A stretch of 64,000 nucleotides of DNA. It comes from Ruminiclostridium sp. Lineage in GTDB: Bacteria; Bacillota; Clostridia; Oscillospirales; Ruminococcaceae. Positions 1 through 7,132 of the stretch are shown piece after piece. Below the pieces are notes generated by a model. It did not search any database. It was not told the DNA's origin and saw nothing but the letters and a program-made list of their open reading frames with translations. Position numbers and translations under genes: made by a program. Each line of letters starts with the position of its first letter. Within the stretch, counting starts at the first letter, position 1. The DNA lies in the NCBI GenBank assembly GCA_017935365.1, contig JAGBHT010000032.1:1-64000 (forward strand), given 5' to 3'.

Positions 1-180
1 CCGCCACTAGCCCAAGCATGGACGCTTGCAGTCAGCCACACAAAGTCACTGCACGATGCAGTGACACAAATGGCTGACGACCTGTATGGGGGCTTCGCCC
101 CAAAGCAAGGACGCTTTGGTTGCTTGCCAAAAGTTTTGCACGATGCAAAACCAACAAAGCAAGCAATTAGCGACACCCTG
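1..180. repeat. cluster of nested hairpins (dispersed repeat family R1)
   Basis: No gene is seen here. The stretch is a chain of stem-loops: CAAGC/GCTTG near 14-29, an outer stem GTCAGCCA (31-38) / TGGCTGAC (71-78) enclosing TCACTGCA-CGA-TGCAGTGA (46-64), GGGGC-TTC-GCCCC near 90-101, CAAAGC/GCTTTG near 102-119, and an outer stem TTGCTTG (120-126) / CAAGCAA (160-166) enclosing GTTTTGCA-CGA-TGCAAAAC (133-151). A second copy in the opposite orientation lies at 12059-12210, with compensatory changes in the inner stem. The function is unknown; it could be a REP-like element or a structured transcript. Confidence 0.7.
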
Positions 181-217
181 TTTTAAAATTTTAAAGAGGT
201 TTTTCGACAGACTGAAA

Positions 218-251
218 CAACAACGCCCTGCCTTGTGACAGGGCGTTGTTG
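218..251 (-). terminator. rho-independent terminator
   Basis: A perfect 13-bp stem CAACAACGCCCTG / CAGGGCGTTGTTG with an 8-base loop lies 7 bases past the stop of the TetR-GNAT gene. Confidence 0.8.
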
Positions 252-257
252 CCTGTT

Positions 258-1301
258 TTATTCTGTTGCCAATGCTTTGTCGGGAATAACTGCCGTTATC
301 TTAGTCAGCGGTACGCCTTGTACCACAATATTTTTAGGATTGCCGAATCCGAATTTGCTGTAAAGACGTTTTGCACCCTCAGACTGCGGATGATCGTCCC
401 TGAATGTGACTATTGACAGTTTATCACCGATGTCAAACTGTGCCATGGCAGTTACCATAAGCCTTGAGGTTATACCTGAGTTTCTGTAGTCGGGGCTGAC
501 AGCAATATAGTCAAGCGTCTTATTCTTCGTTGAGAAAATAACAAATCCTACTGTTTTCCCTTTGTGCGATATGATGTATATTTCTCCGAGCTGTATCTTT
601 TTCTTTATAAGACGTTTCATACGTTCGCCGTCATAGCCTGCAAAGCAATCGCCGCAAAGTTCTGCCAATGTTGCTATACTATCGGTTTCTTCGTCGCGTG
701 GTAAGCGTGGGAGAGTAAGCGATACGTTTTCAAGGTCCAACCCGAACATAAGCGCAGTTGCTTTCATACTCTCGGTATGAGTGCCGGCAAGCCAGCTTTT
801 TTCATCACGCAAAAACAGATTGCCTATGCCATATGTCATGATTATTGCAAGTTCATCGGTGCTTATAAGCGGCTTTGCGCCGTAACTTATCAACACTTCT
901 ATTATGCGCTTTATATAGGGGACCGATATTTCAAGTGAGCGGTCGCGAATATCTCTCAGAGTGCTCTCACGCATTTTTTCCATATATTCTGTACGGAATC
1001 TGCCGGCTTCTGCGGTGAAAAGCCCGAATGCGCCGGTAAGCGCGGTATACGGCGCTCTGACTGCGTTTTGGGTAATAGCGGTTATTTTCTGTTTGTAGTC
1101 AGTGAAAAGCGATTCTATAAAGGCACTGTATATATCGTCCTTCGACTTGAAATAGTAGTAGAACAGACCGACCTCAGCGCCTGCTTCGTCCATTATCCTG
1201 CGGATCGAAGTGCCCTCGAACCCGTCGGCGATAAAGCACTTTGACGCGGCTTTGAGTATATCATTTTTACGGGCGTTGTCCTTTACGGCTTTCTTTTGCA
1301 T
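258..1301 (-). CDS. TetR-type regulator fused to a GNAT acetyltransferase domain
   Basis: Residues about 10-60 form a TetR helix-turn-helix (I.KAA..CF...GFEGTSIRRI, then the FYYYFKSKDDIYSAF recognition helix). Residues about 60-190 resemble the usual TetR ligand-binding helices. From about 225 to 330 there is a second domain with GNAT features: a beta hairpin (GKTVGFVIFS), the acetyl-CoA loop region (YRNSGITSRLM) and a late Y..FGF strand. TetR proteins are normally about 190-210 residues, so at 347 this is a true two-domain fusion in one frame. A consensus promoter lies directly upstream, divergent from the recombinase operon. It may sense a small molecule and also acetylate it, but the substrate is unknown. 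It probably lies inside the mobile element whose edge is at about 3030. Confidence 0.85.
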   Translation of the reverse strand: MQKKAVKDNARKNDILKAASKCFIADGFEGTSIRRIMDEAGAEVGLFYYYFKSKDDIYSAFIESLFTDYKQKITAITQNAVRAPYTALTGAFGLFTAEAGRFRTEYMEKMRESTLRDIRDRSLEISVPYIKRIIEVLISYGAKPLISTDELAIIMTYGIGNLFLRDEKSWLAGTHTESMKATALMFGLDLENVSLTLPRLPRDEETDSIATLAELCGDCFAGYDGERMKRLIKKKIQLGEIYIISHKGKTVGFVIFSTKNKTLDYIAVSPDYRNSGITSRLMVTAMAQFDIGDKLSIVTFRDDHPQSEGAKRLYSKFGFGNPKNIVVQGVPLTKITAVIPDKALATE

Positions 1302-1333
1302 CTCAACACCTTCTCCAAAAAATTCCTATAGAA

Positions 1334-1362
1334 ATTATACCACTGATATCCGGAAAAATCAA
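1334..1362 (-). promoter_or_regulatory. sigma-A type promoter of the TetR-GNAT gene
   Basis: On the minus strand TTGATT (1362-1357) and TATAAT (1339-1334) are separated by exactly 17 bases. The promoter faces the regulator gene, and autoregulation by the TetR domain is likely but not shown. Confidence 0.75.
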
Positions 1363-1411
1363 CAGGTATATGTACAAACCGTATATGAATATTTTGTGCC
1401 GAGGTGATATT

Positions 1412-1534
1412 ATGGATATAAGTAAAAAAGAGGTGGAAGAGCTGGAAAACCTGATATGCAGAGTGATAGCCGGACAGCTTTATGACGAGGGCTATACGGA
1501 TGTTCTTCCTTTGAGTGACGATGAAGAGGCTTAG
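1412..1534 (+). CDS. 40-residue small protein overlapping the recombinase start
   Basis: A short frame with ATG at 1412 is preceded by GAGGTG at good spacing and ends at TAG 1532-1534, 20 bases inside the recombinase gene. The product starts MDISKKEVEELENLICRVI and is acidic and probably helical. The overlap implies translational coupling to the recombinase. I do not recognise the family. Small partner proteins (recombination directionality factors) often sit beside large serine recombinases, but this one shows no recognisable motif for that role. Confidence 0.55.
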   Translation: MDISKKEVEELENLICRVIAGQLYDEGYTDVLPLSDDEEA

Positions 1535-3026
1535 GGCGGCGGCATATTGCCGTGTATCTACCGACAGAGCGGAGCAGTCGGGGTCGCTTGATTCCCAGAG
1601 GAGATTTTTTGAACAGTACATAAATAAGTCGGACGATATGGAGCTTACGGAAGTTTTCTATGACGAGGGGGCGAGCGGTACTTCAACGAAGAACAGGAGC
1701 GGCTTTTGCAGTATGCTCAGACTTGCACGGGCAGGCGGCGTAGATGTCATACTGACAAAGGAGGTCAGCCGTTTTGCAAGAAACACGGTGGATACGCTGA
1801 AACTTACAAGAGAACTTAAAGAAAAGGGAATAGGCGTAATTTTCGTTAATGACAATATAGACACACGGGACAGCGACGGTGAACTGAGATTGTCCATAAT
1901 GGCAACTATTGCACAGGAGGAAAGCCGTAAAATATCCGAGAGGGTAAGATGGGGACAGGCAAGAAAAATGGAGCAGGGGGTAGTGTTCGGCAGGAGCTGT
2001 CTTGGATATGATGTCAGCGGTGGAAAAATCAGCGTTGAAAAGCAGGGAGCGCTTATTGTGCAAAGAATATTCAACGAGTATACGCTTCTGTGCAAAGGTG
2101 CGGACACTATAGCAAAGGAGCTCAGCGAGGAAAATGTGCCTGCTCCGAACGGCGGAAGATGGAGCCCGTCATATATCCGCAGGATACTCGGCAACGAAAA
2201 ATATGTGGGCGATCTGGAACAGCAGAAGAGCTGTACGCCGGACTTTCTTACGCATAAGAAGAAACGAAACCGAGGCGAGAGAATATATCTCACAGATCAT
2301 CATACGCCTGTGATCAGCCGTGAACTGTGGAATATGACACAGATTGAACGCGCCCGCCGTGCGCCGGCGGATACAAGCCGCCACAGCGATCGTTATCCTT
2401 ACAGCGGCAAGGTGTATTGCTCGGTGTGCGGGAGTGTGATGGTGTCAAGAGTAAAACATCCCGGTTGCGGGATATACAGGGCGCTGAGGTGTGGCGGAAA
2501 AATCAAAGGTATCGACTGCGACAATGATACGCTGAACGTGAAAGTGCTTTCGAAGTGCTTAAAATACATACTTGACGAAGTGATCACGGATAAAGCAAAG
2601 ATTGCGGACAGGATAACAAAAAGCCTGACGTTTCATACCGACAATAAAACTTGCATACAATGGCAGGTCGATAAAATCATTGAAAAGAAGCGGCGGCTTA
2701 TTGATATGGCGTTGGATGGGCTTATCACGGATGAAGAACTGGCAGAGCAGAAGCGTTATTATGACAGTCGGCTGAAAGATCTTGTCACAAAAGACGGGAC
2801 AGAAAATAAAAGCTCCGTAACCGAAAAGCAAAAAAATGTGCGCATTGCCGAAATGCTGCGGTTTGATGAAGAATATATGTGGCGGGCGGTGGAAAGGGCG
2901 GAGTATTCACACGGGAAACTTGCGATATACTTCAAGGGTATAAAAAAAGGCTTTGCCGTGAATTTTGCGGTCAGCGGGAAAGGTGAAAAATACAGGGTCG
3001 TTTTCGGCGAAATTTTCAGGCAGTAA
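1515..3026 (+). CDS. large serine site-specific recombinase
   Basis: The N-terminal resolvase domain (residues about 5-150) carries the catalytic serine in the CRVST motif and the conserved arginine stretch KEVSRFARN. A recombinase domain follows (about 160-260, including the NGGRWSPSYIRRIL type segment). A zinc-ribbon (YCSVCGSVM ... RCGGK, about 295-345) and a C-terminal coiled-coil region complete the layout. The length of about 500 residues fits integrases of phages, Tn4451-like elements and sporulation skin elements. The start may be GTG 1515 or ATG 1521, both coupled to the upstream 40-residue gene. The gene ends only a few bases before the remnant of a spore-coat catalase gene. That position, at an element boundary beside its attachment site, fits an integrase that removes the element during sporulation. 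Confidence 0.93.
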   Translation: MTMKRLRAAAYCRVSTDRAEQSGSLDSQRRFFEQYINKSDDMELTEVFYDEGASGTSTKNRSGFCSMLRLARAGGVDVILTKEVSRFARNTVDTLKLTRELKEKGIGVIFVNDNIDTRDSDGELRLSIMATIAQEESRKISERVRWGQARKMEQGVVFGRSCLGYDVSGGKISVEKQGALIVQRIFNEYTLLCKGADTIAKELSEENVPAPNGGRWSPSYIRRILGNEKYVGDLEQQKSCTPDFLTHKKKRNRGERIYLTDHHTPVISRELWNMTQIERARRAPADTSRHSDRYPYSGKVYCSVCGSVMVSRVKHPGCGIYRALRCGGKIKGIDCDNDTLNVKVLSKCLKYILDEVITDKAKIADRITKSLTFHTDNKTCIQWQVDKIIEKKRRLIDMALDGLITDEELAEQKRYYDSRLKDLVTKDGTENKSSVTEKQKNVRIAEMLRFDEEYMWRAVERAEYSHGKLAIYFKGIKKGFAVNFAVSGKGEKYRVVFGEIFRQ

Positions 3027-3055
3027 GGGATCATTTCGGGGATAAGGGAGGTACC
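3024..3055. other. predicted element boundary / attachment-site region
   Basis: Just after the recombinase stop (3024-3026), the frame of the following Mn-catalase remnant becomes homologous at about GGTEELSHLE (3047 onward). Upstream of this the frame encodes recombinase 3' sequence and does not match the family. The junction between element and chromosome should therefore lie about 3027-3050. The exact att core cannot be determined from one end. Confidence 0.4.
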
Positions 3056-3424
3056 GAAGAACTTTCTCACTTAGAAATGATTGGTTCTATTGTTTCTCAG
3101 CTGACAACGGGAGAGGGCGCTAAAAGTTTCGACAGATACGGTGTAGGCGCATATTATATGGATCATGCAAATGCGGTATATCCCGCAAATGCGGGAGGAG
3201 TGCCGTTTACAGCGGCATATATGCAGAGCAAAGCCGATCCGCTTGCTGATCTGCACGAGGATCTTGCCGCAGAGCAGAAGGCGAGGGCAACATACGACAA
3301 TATACTCAGAGTATGTGACGATCCCGATGTGTCTAATGTTATCAGATTCCTGCGTGAACGTGAGGTAGTGCATTTCCAGCGGTTCGGAGAGATACTTGAT
3401 ATATTGCAGGATCAGATAAAATAA
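3029..3424 (+). pseudogene. cotJC: manganese catalase / CotJC spore coat protein, 3' part only
   Basis: Homology runs from GTEELSHLEMIGSIV to the stop, and includes DPLADLHEDLAAEQKARATY and REREVVHFQRFGEIL, signatures of CotJC and other di-manganese catalases. Of the five expected metal ligands, the Glu and His of TEELSHLE, the Glu of AAEQKAR and the His of VVHFQRFGE are present. The N-terminal helix with the first Glu, about 60 residues, is missing. The first ATG (3077) has no ribosome site at working distance. The break coincides with the end of the serine recombinase, so the 5' part should lie at the far end of the element, outside the window. It may be only conditionally broken, rejoined by excision in the mother cell, rather than a dead gene. 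Confidence 0.85.
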
Positions 3425-3486
3425 GCCCACGCACCGCAAAATACCGACTGGTTTACTTCAACCGATCTGATGAAAATGTATAATAA

Positions 3487-3527
3487 AAACTGTTCGCAAA
3501 GCCCCAAAAGGGCTCGGCGAACAGTTT
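3487..3527. terminator. bidirectional terminator
   Basis: A strong stem (AAACTGTTCGC / GCGAACAGTTT with an inner AGCCC/GGGCT) followed by T runs on the plus strand lies between the cotJC remnant and the convergent esterase gene. Confidence 0.85.
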
Positions 3528-3568
3528 TTGCTTGCTTTATGTGTTTCTTAACGTTTACAGTCAGTCGA

Positions 3569-4810
3569 TTATTCCATTCCGAGAGTTTCTTTTATTGTTC
3601 TTACCGCTTTTTCTGCGCAGATCTCATGAGTTTTTTCACTGGGATGCCAGTCTGCGGCAATGCCGTTTTTATTTTCGTCCTGCATTGAGAGGGTGAAGAA
3701 TTTAACCTTGGTATCGCCAGTTTCTTCCGAGTACTGCTCGCACACGTTCTTTATGTTTTTCAGCAGGGAGTTGCCCATAACACCGTATGTGCAGAATATG
3801 TATGCGTCGGGATTATGAGAGCGAACCTGCTTCAGAAAGTCCTTATAGCCTTCTTCAAACTCAGCTCGTGTAGTATCGTTTGTGGCATAGCTCATATCGT
3901 TTGTGCCAAGGTTTATGACAACTATATCAGGCTTGTAATTGTCAAAATTCCATTCAAGAGAGGCAACCTCAAGACTGTCTGCAAACTTGTTGTAAGAGAA
4001 GCCCAGCTTGTCATAGTACTGAGGTATCGTCTGTTCGGGCTTTTTCTTGCCATCGTCTGTGTAACCCGAAATTATACCGTAGCCGCTTATCGATACCATA
4101 CTGTAGTCGGCGTTGAGAGCCTTTGCGGTCTTGTATGCGTATGCCTTGGTAACGTCTTCGGTTGAGGTCTTGAAGTGGTGTTCCTTATCTTCATCGTCAA
4201 CACCGTATCCGCAGGTGATCGAATCGCCGATGAACTCCATTTTGAGATCTTTTGCTTTCGCAGGTTCGATTTTTTCTCCGTCTGCAAGCTTTATCGGCTT
4301 TATTCCGAATGTTGACATTGCACATTCTGACAGCTTGATTATCTGAACGTCTACACTCTTTTCAGTGTCGCTTTCAAAAGCGGTATATGTCTTTTCCTTT
4401 TCGTTAAGCATATCGTCGATAACACGTTCGCCGTCAACATAAATAGCAACGCGTGCATAATTTTCCTCGTTTCCTGCGGTTGAGGCGTTGTCACCGACTA
4501 TGGTGATATCAAGCTTCTTTCCCGTATAGGTGAACTCTGCGCCTGAACCTGAAAATGCCGCCCAGAGTGTATCGTCATTGAGATATGTTCTTCCGACAAG
4601 CTTTGCTGTGTCTGCCGTCAGTACGACTGACTGACCTTCCTGTACTTCTGATGAAGCCGATGATGTAGTTTCGGCAGAAGATACTGCCGTGCTTTCTGTG
4701 GTTGATGTTGTGCTGTTCATGCTTTCCTCCGTCTTGCTGTTTGCACAGCCCGATAACATACCGAGCAATATTGATGCGCAACAAAGTGCGGAAACAGTTC
4801 TTTTATTCAT
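3569..4810 (-). CDS. secreted SGNH/CE2-like carbohydrate esterase lipoprotein
   Basis: The N-terminus is a lipoprotein signal (lipobox LSGC, Cys about 21) followed by a Ser/Thr-rich linker to about residue 60. Residues about 65-165 look like the jelly-roll domain of CE2 esterases (GRTYLNDDTLWAAFSGSGAEF). Residues about 185-410 are an SGNH hydrolase: GDSITCGYG (block I, nucleophile Ser), GTND (Asn block) and DWHPS near the C-terminus (catalytic Asp and His). This layout matches CE2 acetyl-xylan/acetyl-glucomannan esterases. The likely role is removing acetyl groups from plant hemicellulose at the cell surface. It is monocistronic, with a terminator shared with the cotJC remnant. The exact substrate is inferred from the family. 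Confidence 0.85.
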   Translation of the reverse strand: MNKRTVSALCCASILLGMLSGCANSKTEESMNSTTSTTESTAVSSAETTSSASSEVQEGQSVVLTADTAKLVGRTYLNDDTLWAAFSGSGAEFTYTGKKLDITIVGDNASTAGNEENYARVAIYVDGERVIDDMLNEKEKTYTAFESDTEKSVDVQIIKLSECAMSTFGIKPIKLADGEKIEPAKAKDLKMEFIGDSITCGYGVDDEDKEHHFKTSTEDVTKAYAYKTAKALNADYSMVSISGYGIISGYTDDGKKKPEQTIPQYYDKLGFSYNKFADSLEVASLEWNFDNYKPDIVVINLGTNDMSYATNDTTRAEFEEGYKDFLKQVRSHNPDAYIFCTYGVMGNSLLKNIKNVCEQYSEETGDTKVKFFTLSMQDENKNGIAADWHPSEKTHEICAEKAVRTIKETLGME

Positions 4811-4928
4811 ATTTTTCTTTTCCCTTTCTTGTTTTCGGTAGTTCCTGCTGAAAACAGCTGAATTAATTGTTACAAGTATAACACATCTGAGTATATCAAA
4901 TCAAGTGATAAATCACGTATTAACGATA

Positions 4929-5621
4929 TTATTCGGTTTTTTTGACGGAAAGGGCAAGCGCTTTTGTTTCTTCCTTGCTCAGACCTTCTGCCGAAAGCTC
5001 GAATATATAGTCGCCGTTGTCCCACATAAGGTTCTGTACACCGTTTGCCGACACATAATATAAAGCGGTATAATCTCCGATGTCGGTTTTTTCCGGCATT
5101 ACCTGCACGTCGTCGCCGAGCCCGATCTGCATTGAATCAGCCATAGTCTTTGTGAACTGATTATAGCAGATCGTCTTTCCGCTGTCATCGGTATATACTA
5201 CCCAGTAGTCCAGATCGCTGTCGCTTATGACTTCTTTTTTATAACTGCTGAGATCGGCTGTTATCCTGTATTTGTCGAGAATTTCCGTAGGTGAGCTTTC
5301 GGGGTCGCTTACATCAAAGGCATATTCGTTGTTGCCGACGCCTCTCAGTCTGAAAGTATCCCAGTATTGTAGCAGGACCACACTGCCTGTGCCGAGTGCC
5401 ACTGTAGCGATAATTATTGCGATTGCCAGCAGTCGTACTCTGCTACGGCGTTTGTATACGGCGGTTTCTCTGTTCTTCTGTTTTAAATACGTCCGTATCA
5501 GCTTGTGCATTTTCCTGTCGAAACTGTGTCTGATCCTGTAGTCGGGAAGAGCCTCGAACACGGACAGCTCGGAAAGATAATCGCTTTTCAGAGCCGCACC
5601 TAGAATTTCTTTGTTTGTCAT
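4929..5621 (-). CDS. membrane anti-sigma-like protein, DUF4367 type
   Basis: A cytoplasmic N-terminus of about 65 residues (ALPDYRIRHSFDRKMHKLI) is followed by one transmembrane helix (LLAIAIIIATVALGTGSVVLL) and an extracytoplasmic domain of about 140 residues. The C-terminal part (YYVSANGVQNLMWDNGDYIFELSAEG in short segments) has the style of DUF4367 domains found on anti-sigma factors. The start overlaps the stop of the ECF sigma gene by 4 bases, so the two are translated together. The inferred role is holding the sigma factor at the membrane until an envelope signal arrives. The signal is unknown. Confidence 0.75.
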   Translation of the reverse strand: MTNKEILGAALKSDYLSELSVFEALPDYRIRHSFDRKMHKLIRTYLKQKNRETAVYKRRSRVRLLAIAIIIATVALGTGSVVLLQYWDTFRLRGVGNNEYAFDVSDPESSPTEILDKYRITADLSSYKKEVISDSDLDYWVVYTDDSGKTICYNQFTKTMADSMQIGLGDDVQVMPEKTDIGDYTALYYVSANGVQNLMWDNGDYIFELSAEGLSKEETKALALSVKKTE

Positions 5622-6145
5622 AATGTTGCACCCTTTTTTGAAAGCAGAATCTTTCTTATTCTTGATAAGTATACATGAATGGTGTTGACTTCGATATCAA
5701 GCATCTGTGAAATATTGTCTGTAGGAAGTTTCTGGACATAGTAGAGAAACGCTATGCTCTTAAGCCTTGGTGGAAGTTGCTTCATATTCTTTATGACCTG
5801 CTCATAGGCAATGTCCGCCTCTTCGTTATCATCGGGTATATCTTCCACAGAATCACCGATAGCCAGTGCGTTATTTACATTGTCTTTCCTGAGTTTGTCG
5901 ACACAGATGTTTTTTGTAATGACGGTGATATAGGATTTTGTCTTTCTGGAATACGGGTTTCCTATCTTGTCAAGGTTGTTTATGATGCGTATAAATGAAT
6001 CCTGTACGGCGTCTTCGGCATCTTCACGTTTGCCCAGCATGGACATACTTATATTGTACATAAATTGCTTATATGAATTATAAAGTTGCGTTACAAGTTC
6101 TTTTTCGGTCGGCGTATCGACCATAGAAATATAAGCTGACAGCAA
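5618..6145 (-). CDS. ECF-family RNA polymerase sigma factor
   Basis: The sigma-2 region (residues about 18-85) contains the GKREDAEDAVQDSFIRI segment typical of ECF factors, and the sigma-4 region (about 120-170) ends with a helix-turn-helix (QKLPTDNISQMLDIEVNTIHVYLSRIRKIL in parts). At 175 residues it is of normal length. The start is TTG at 6145, supported by GGAGGA seven bases upstream; an internal ATG (6124) lacks a site. It is co-expressed with the membrane anti-sigma-like gene downstream and is probably autoregulated. The regulon is unknown. Confidence 0.88.
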   Translation of the reverse strand: MLSAYISMVDTPTEKELVTQLYNSYKQFMYNISMSMLGKREDAEDAVQDSFIRIINNLDKIGNPYSRKTKSYITVITKNICVDKLRKDNVNNALAIGDSVEDIPDDNEEADIAYEQVIKNMKQLPPRLKSIAFLYYVQKLPTDNISQMLDIEVNTIHVYLSRIRKILLSKKGATL

Positions 6146-6279
6146 AGTATTCCTCCGAAATTTAAAGTGTAATTATAAAATAATTTTAACACTTGTAAAG
6201 AAAAAAGTCAAACCATTATATGGGATATAGCGGCATCTGCACTGAATTTAAGGTGAAACAACACGGCGTATAAATAACA

Positions 6280-6315
6280 AAAATCCGCTACCCGGTCGGG
6301 CGGCGGATTTTTGTA
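6280..6315. terminator. terminator hairpin
   Basis: The stem AAAATCCGC / GCGGATTTT with a GC-rich loop and flanking A/T runs works in both directions. It lies in the 400-base space between the ECF sigma gene and the lipoprotein gene. Confidence 0.75.
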
Positions 6316-6330
6316 TTGATAAAGTTAAGT

Positions 6331-6412
6331 TGCAGTGGCACATTGCTACCGCCGCTCTGAAAGTTAAGTAAACAGCTGACTTTCAGAACGGCAAATTTGC
6401 GGCGGGTCAGCC
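6331..6412 (+). repeat. dispersed repeat family R2, copy 1
   Basis: This copy shares GCAGTGGCACATTG, ACCGCCG, AGTTAAG, the AGCTGAC..TCAGAACGGC hairpin and GCGGGTCA..CC with the copy at 6458-6537. It is non-coding and sits between divergent transcription units. Confidence 0.65.
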
Positions 6413-6457
6413 CACAACGGCGAAATTGGAGCAGTATATACCCGAAACGGAGAATAC

Positions 6458-6537
6458 GCAGTGGCACATTGTTACCGCCGGTAACGAAAGTTAAGCCAAT
6501 AGCTAACTGTCAGAACGGCGAATTTGTGGCGGGTCAC
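6458..6537 (+). repeat. dispersed repeat family R2, copy 2
   Basis: This is a direct repeat of 6331-6412 at about 80% identity. A third copy on the opposite strand is at 12211-12290 and a diverged relative is at 16118-16196. The rest of 6146-6545 holds a terminator and upstream promoter sequence only. Confidence 0.65.
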
Positions 6538-6545
6538 ACCCGCCG

Positions 6546-7091
6546 CTATTTCAGGTATTTGCCGACATCGACGGTCGGGGCGGTGGTTTCGGGGGCGGGT
6601 TTGCCGGAGCAGTCAAGCACATATCCGCCGACAGATACACCGACTATCTTTCCGTCTGCGTCAAGCGTCAGTGTATAGCTGTTTTTGTCAGCCGTACCGC
6701 TTAAAGTAAGACTGTCACTGCCTTGCCTTGCTGTGACGTTTTCTGATACTCCTGCGTTGTCGATACAGTCGGCAAGAAGTTCTGCCACAGTGGCAAACTG
6801 CGGTGAATTTTCACTGTACTGATACTCTATGCCGTCAAGGCTGTACTTTACGGTCGTGCCGTCATCTGTTACCGTAAGCCCCTTTACACTGTCGGGAGAG
6901 GTGAAGCTGACGGTCCATACCTTGTTGTTACGTTCGAGGTTTACCTCGGCGGAGATATCCTCGCAGGTAAGTCTGCCACTGAGCGTTATATTACCGCTGA
7001 GGTCGGGAACTTCCGCCCTATCCGCCGCTTTGCAGGAAGCGCATATAAGACAGGCTGAAAGCACCACAGGAATAATAAGTCTTCTTTTCAT
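6546..7091 (-). CDS. small secreted lipoprotein of unknown function
   Basis: The N-terminus MKRRLIIPVVLSACLICASC ends in a lipobox cysteine (about residue 20). The remaining 160 residues are beta-rich and contain no domain I can name. Alternating strands such as GNITLSGRLTCEDISAEV and SLTLSGTADKNSYTLTLDADG suggest one beta-sandwich or LolA/LppX-like fold, but that is a guess from pattern only. It ends with TAG. It is followed upstream on the same strand by nnr (41 bases away) and may be transcribed with it. Confidence 0.8.
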   Translation of the reverse strand: MKRRLIIPVVLSACLICASCKAADRAEVPDLSGNITLSGRLTCEDISAEVNLERNNKVWTVSFTSPDSVKGLTVTDDGTTVKYSLDGIEYQYSENSPQFATVAELLADCIDNAGVSENVTARQGSDSLTLSGTADKNSYTLTLDADGKIVGVSVGGYVLDCSGKPAPETTAPTVDVGKYLK

Positions 7092-7132
7092 GATATGTCA
7101 TCCTTTTCGTAAGATAGGACAACATACCGCAT

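Noticed and set aside
1658..2293. Long minus-strand frames opposite the recombinase
   Set aside because: They mirror the codon structure of the recombinase, have no ribosome site or family similarity, and end at no terminator.
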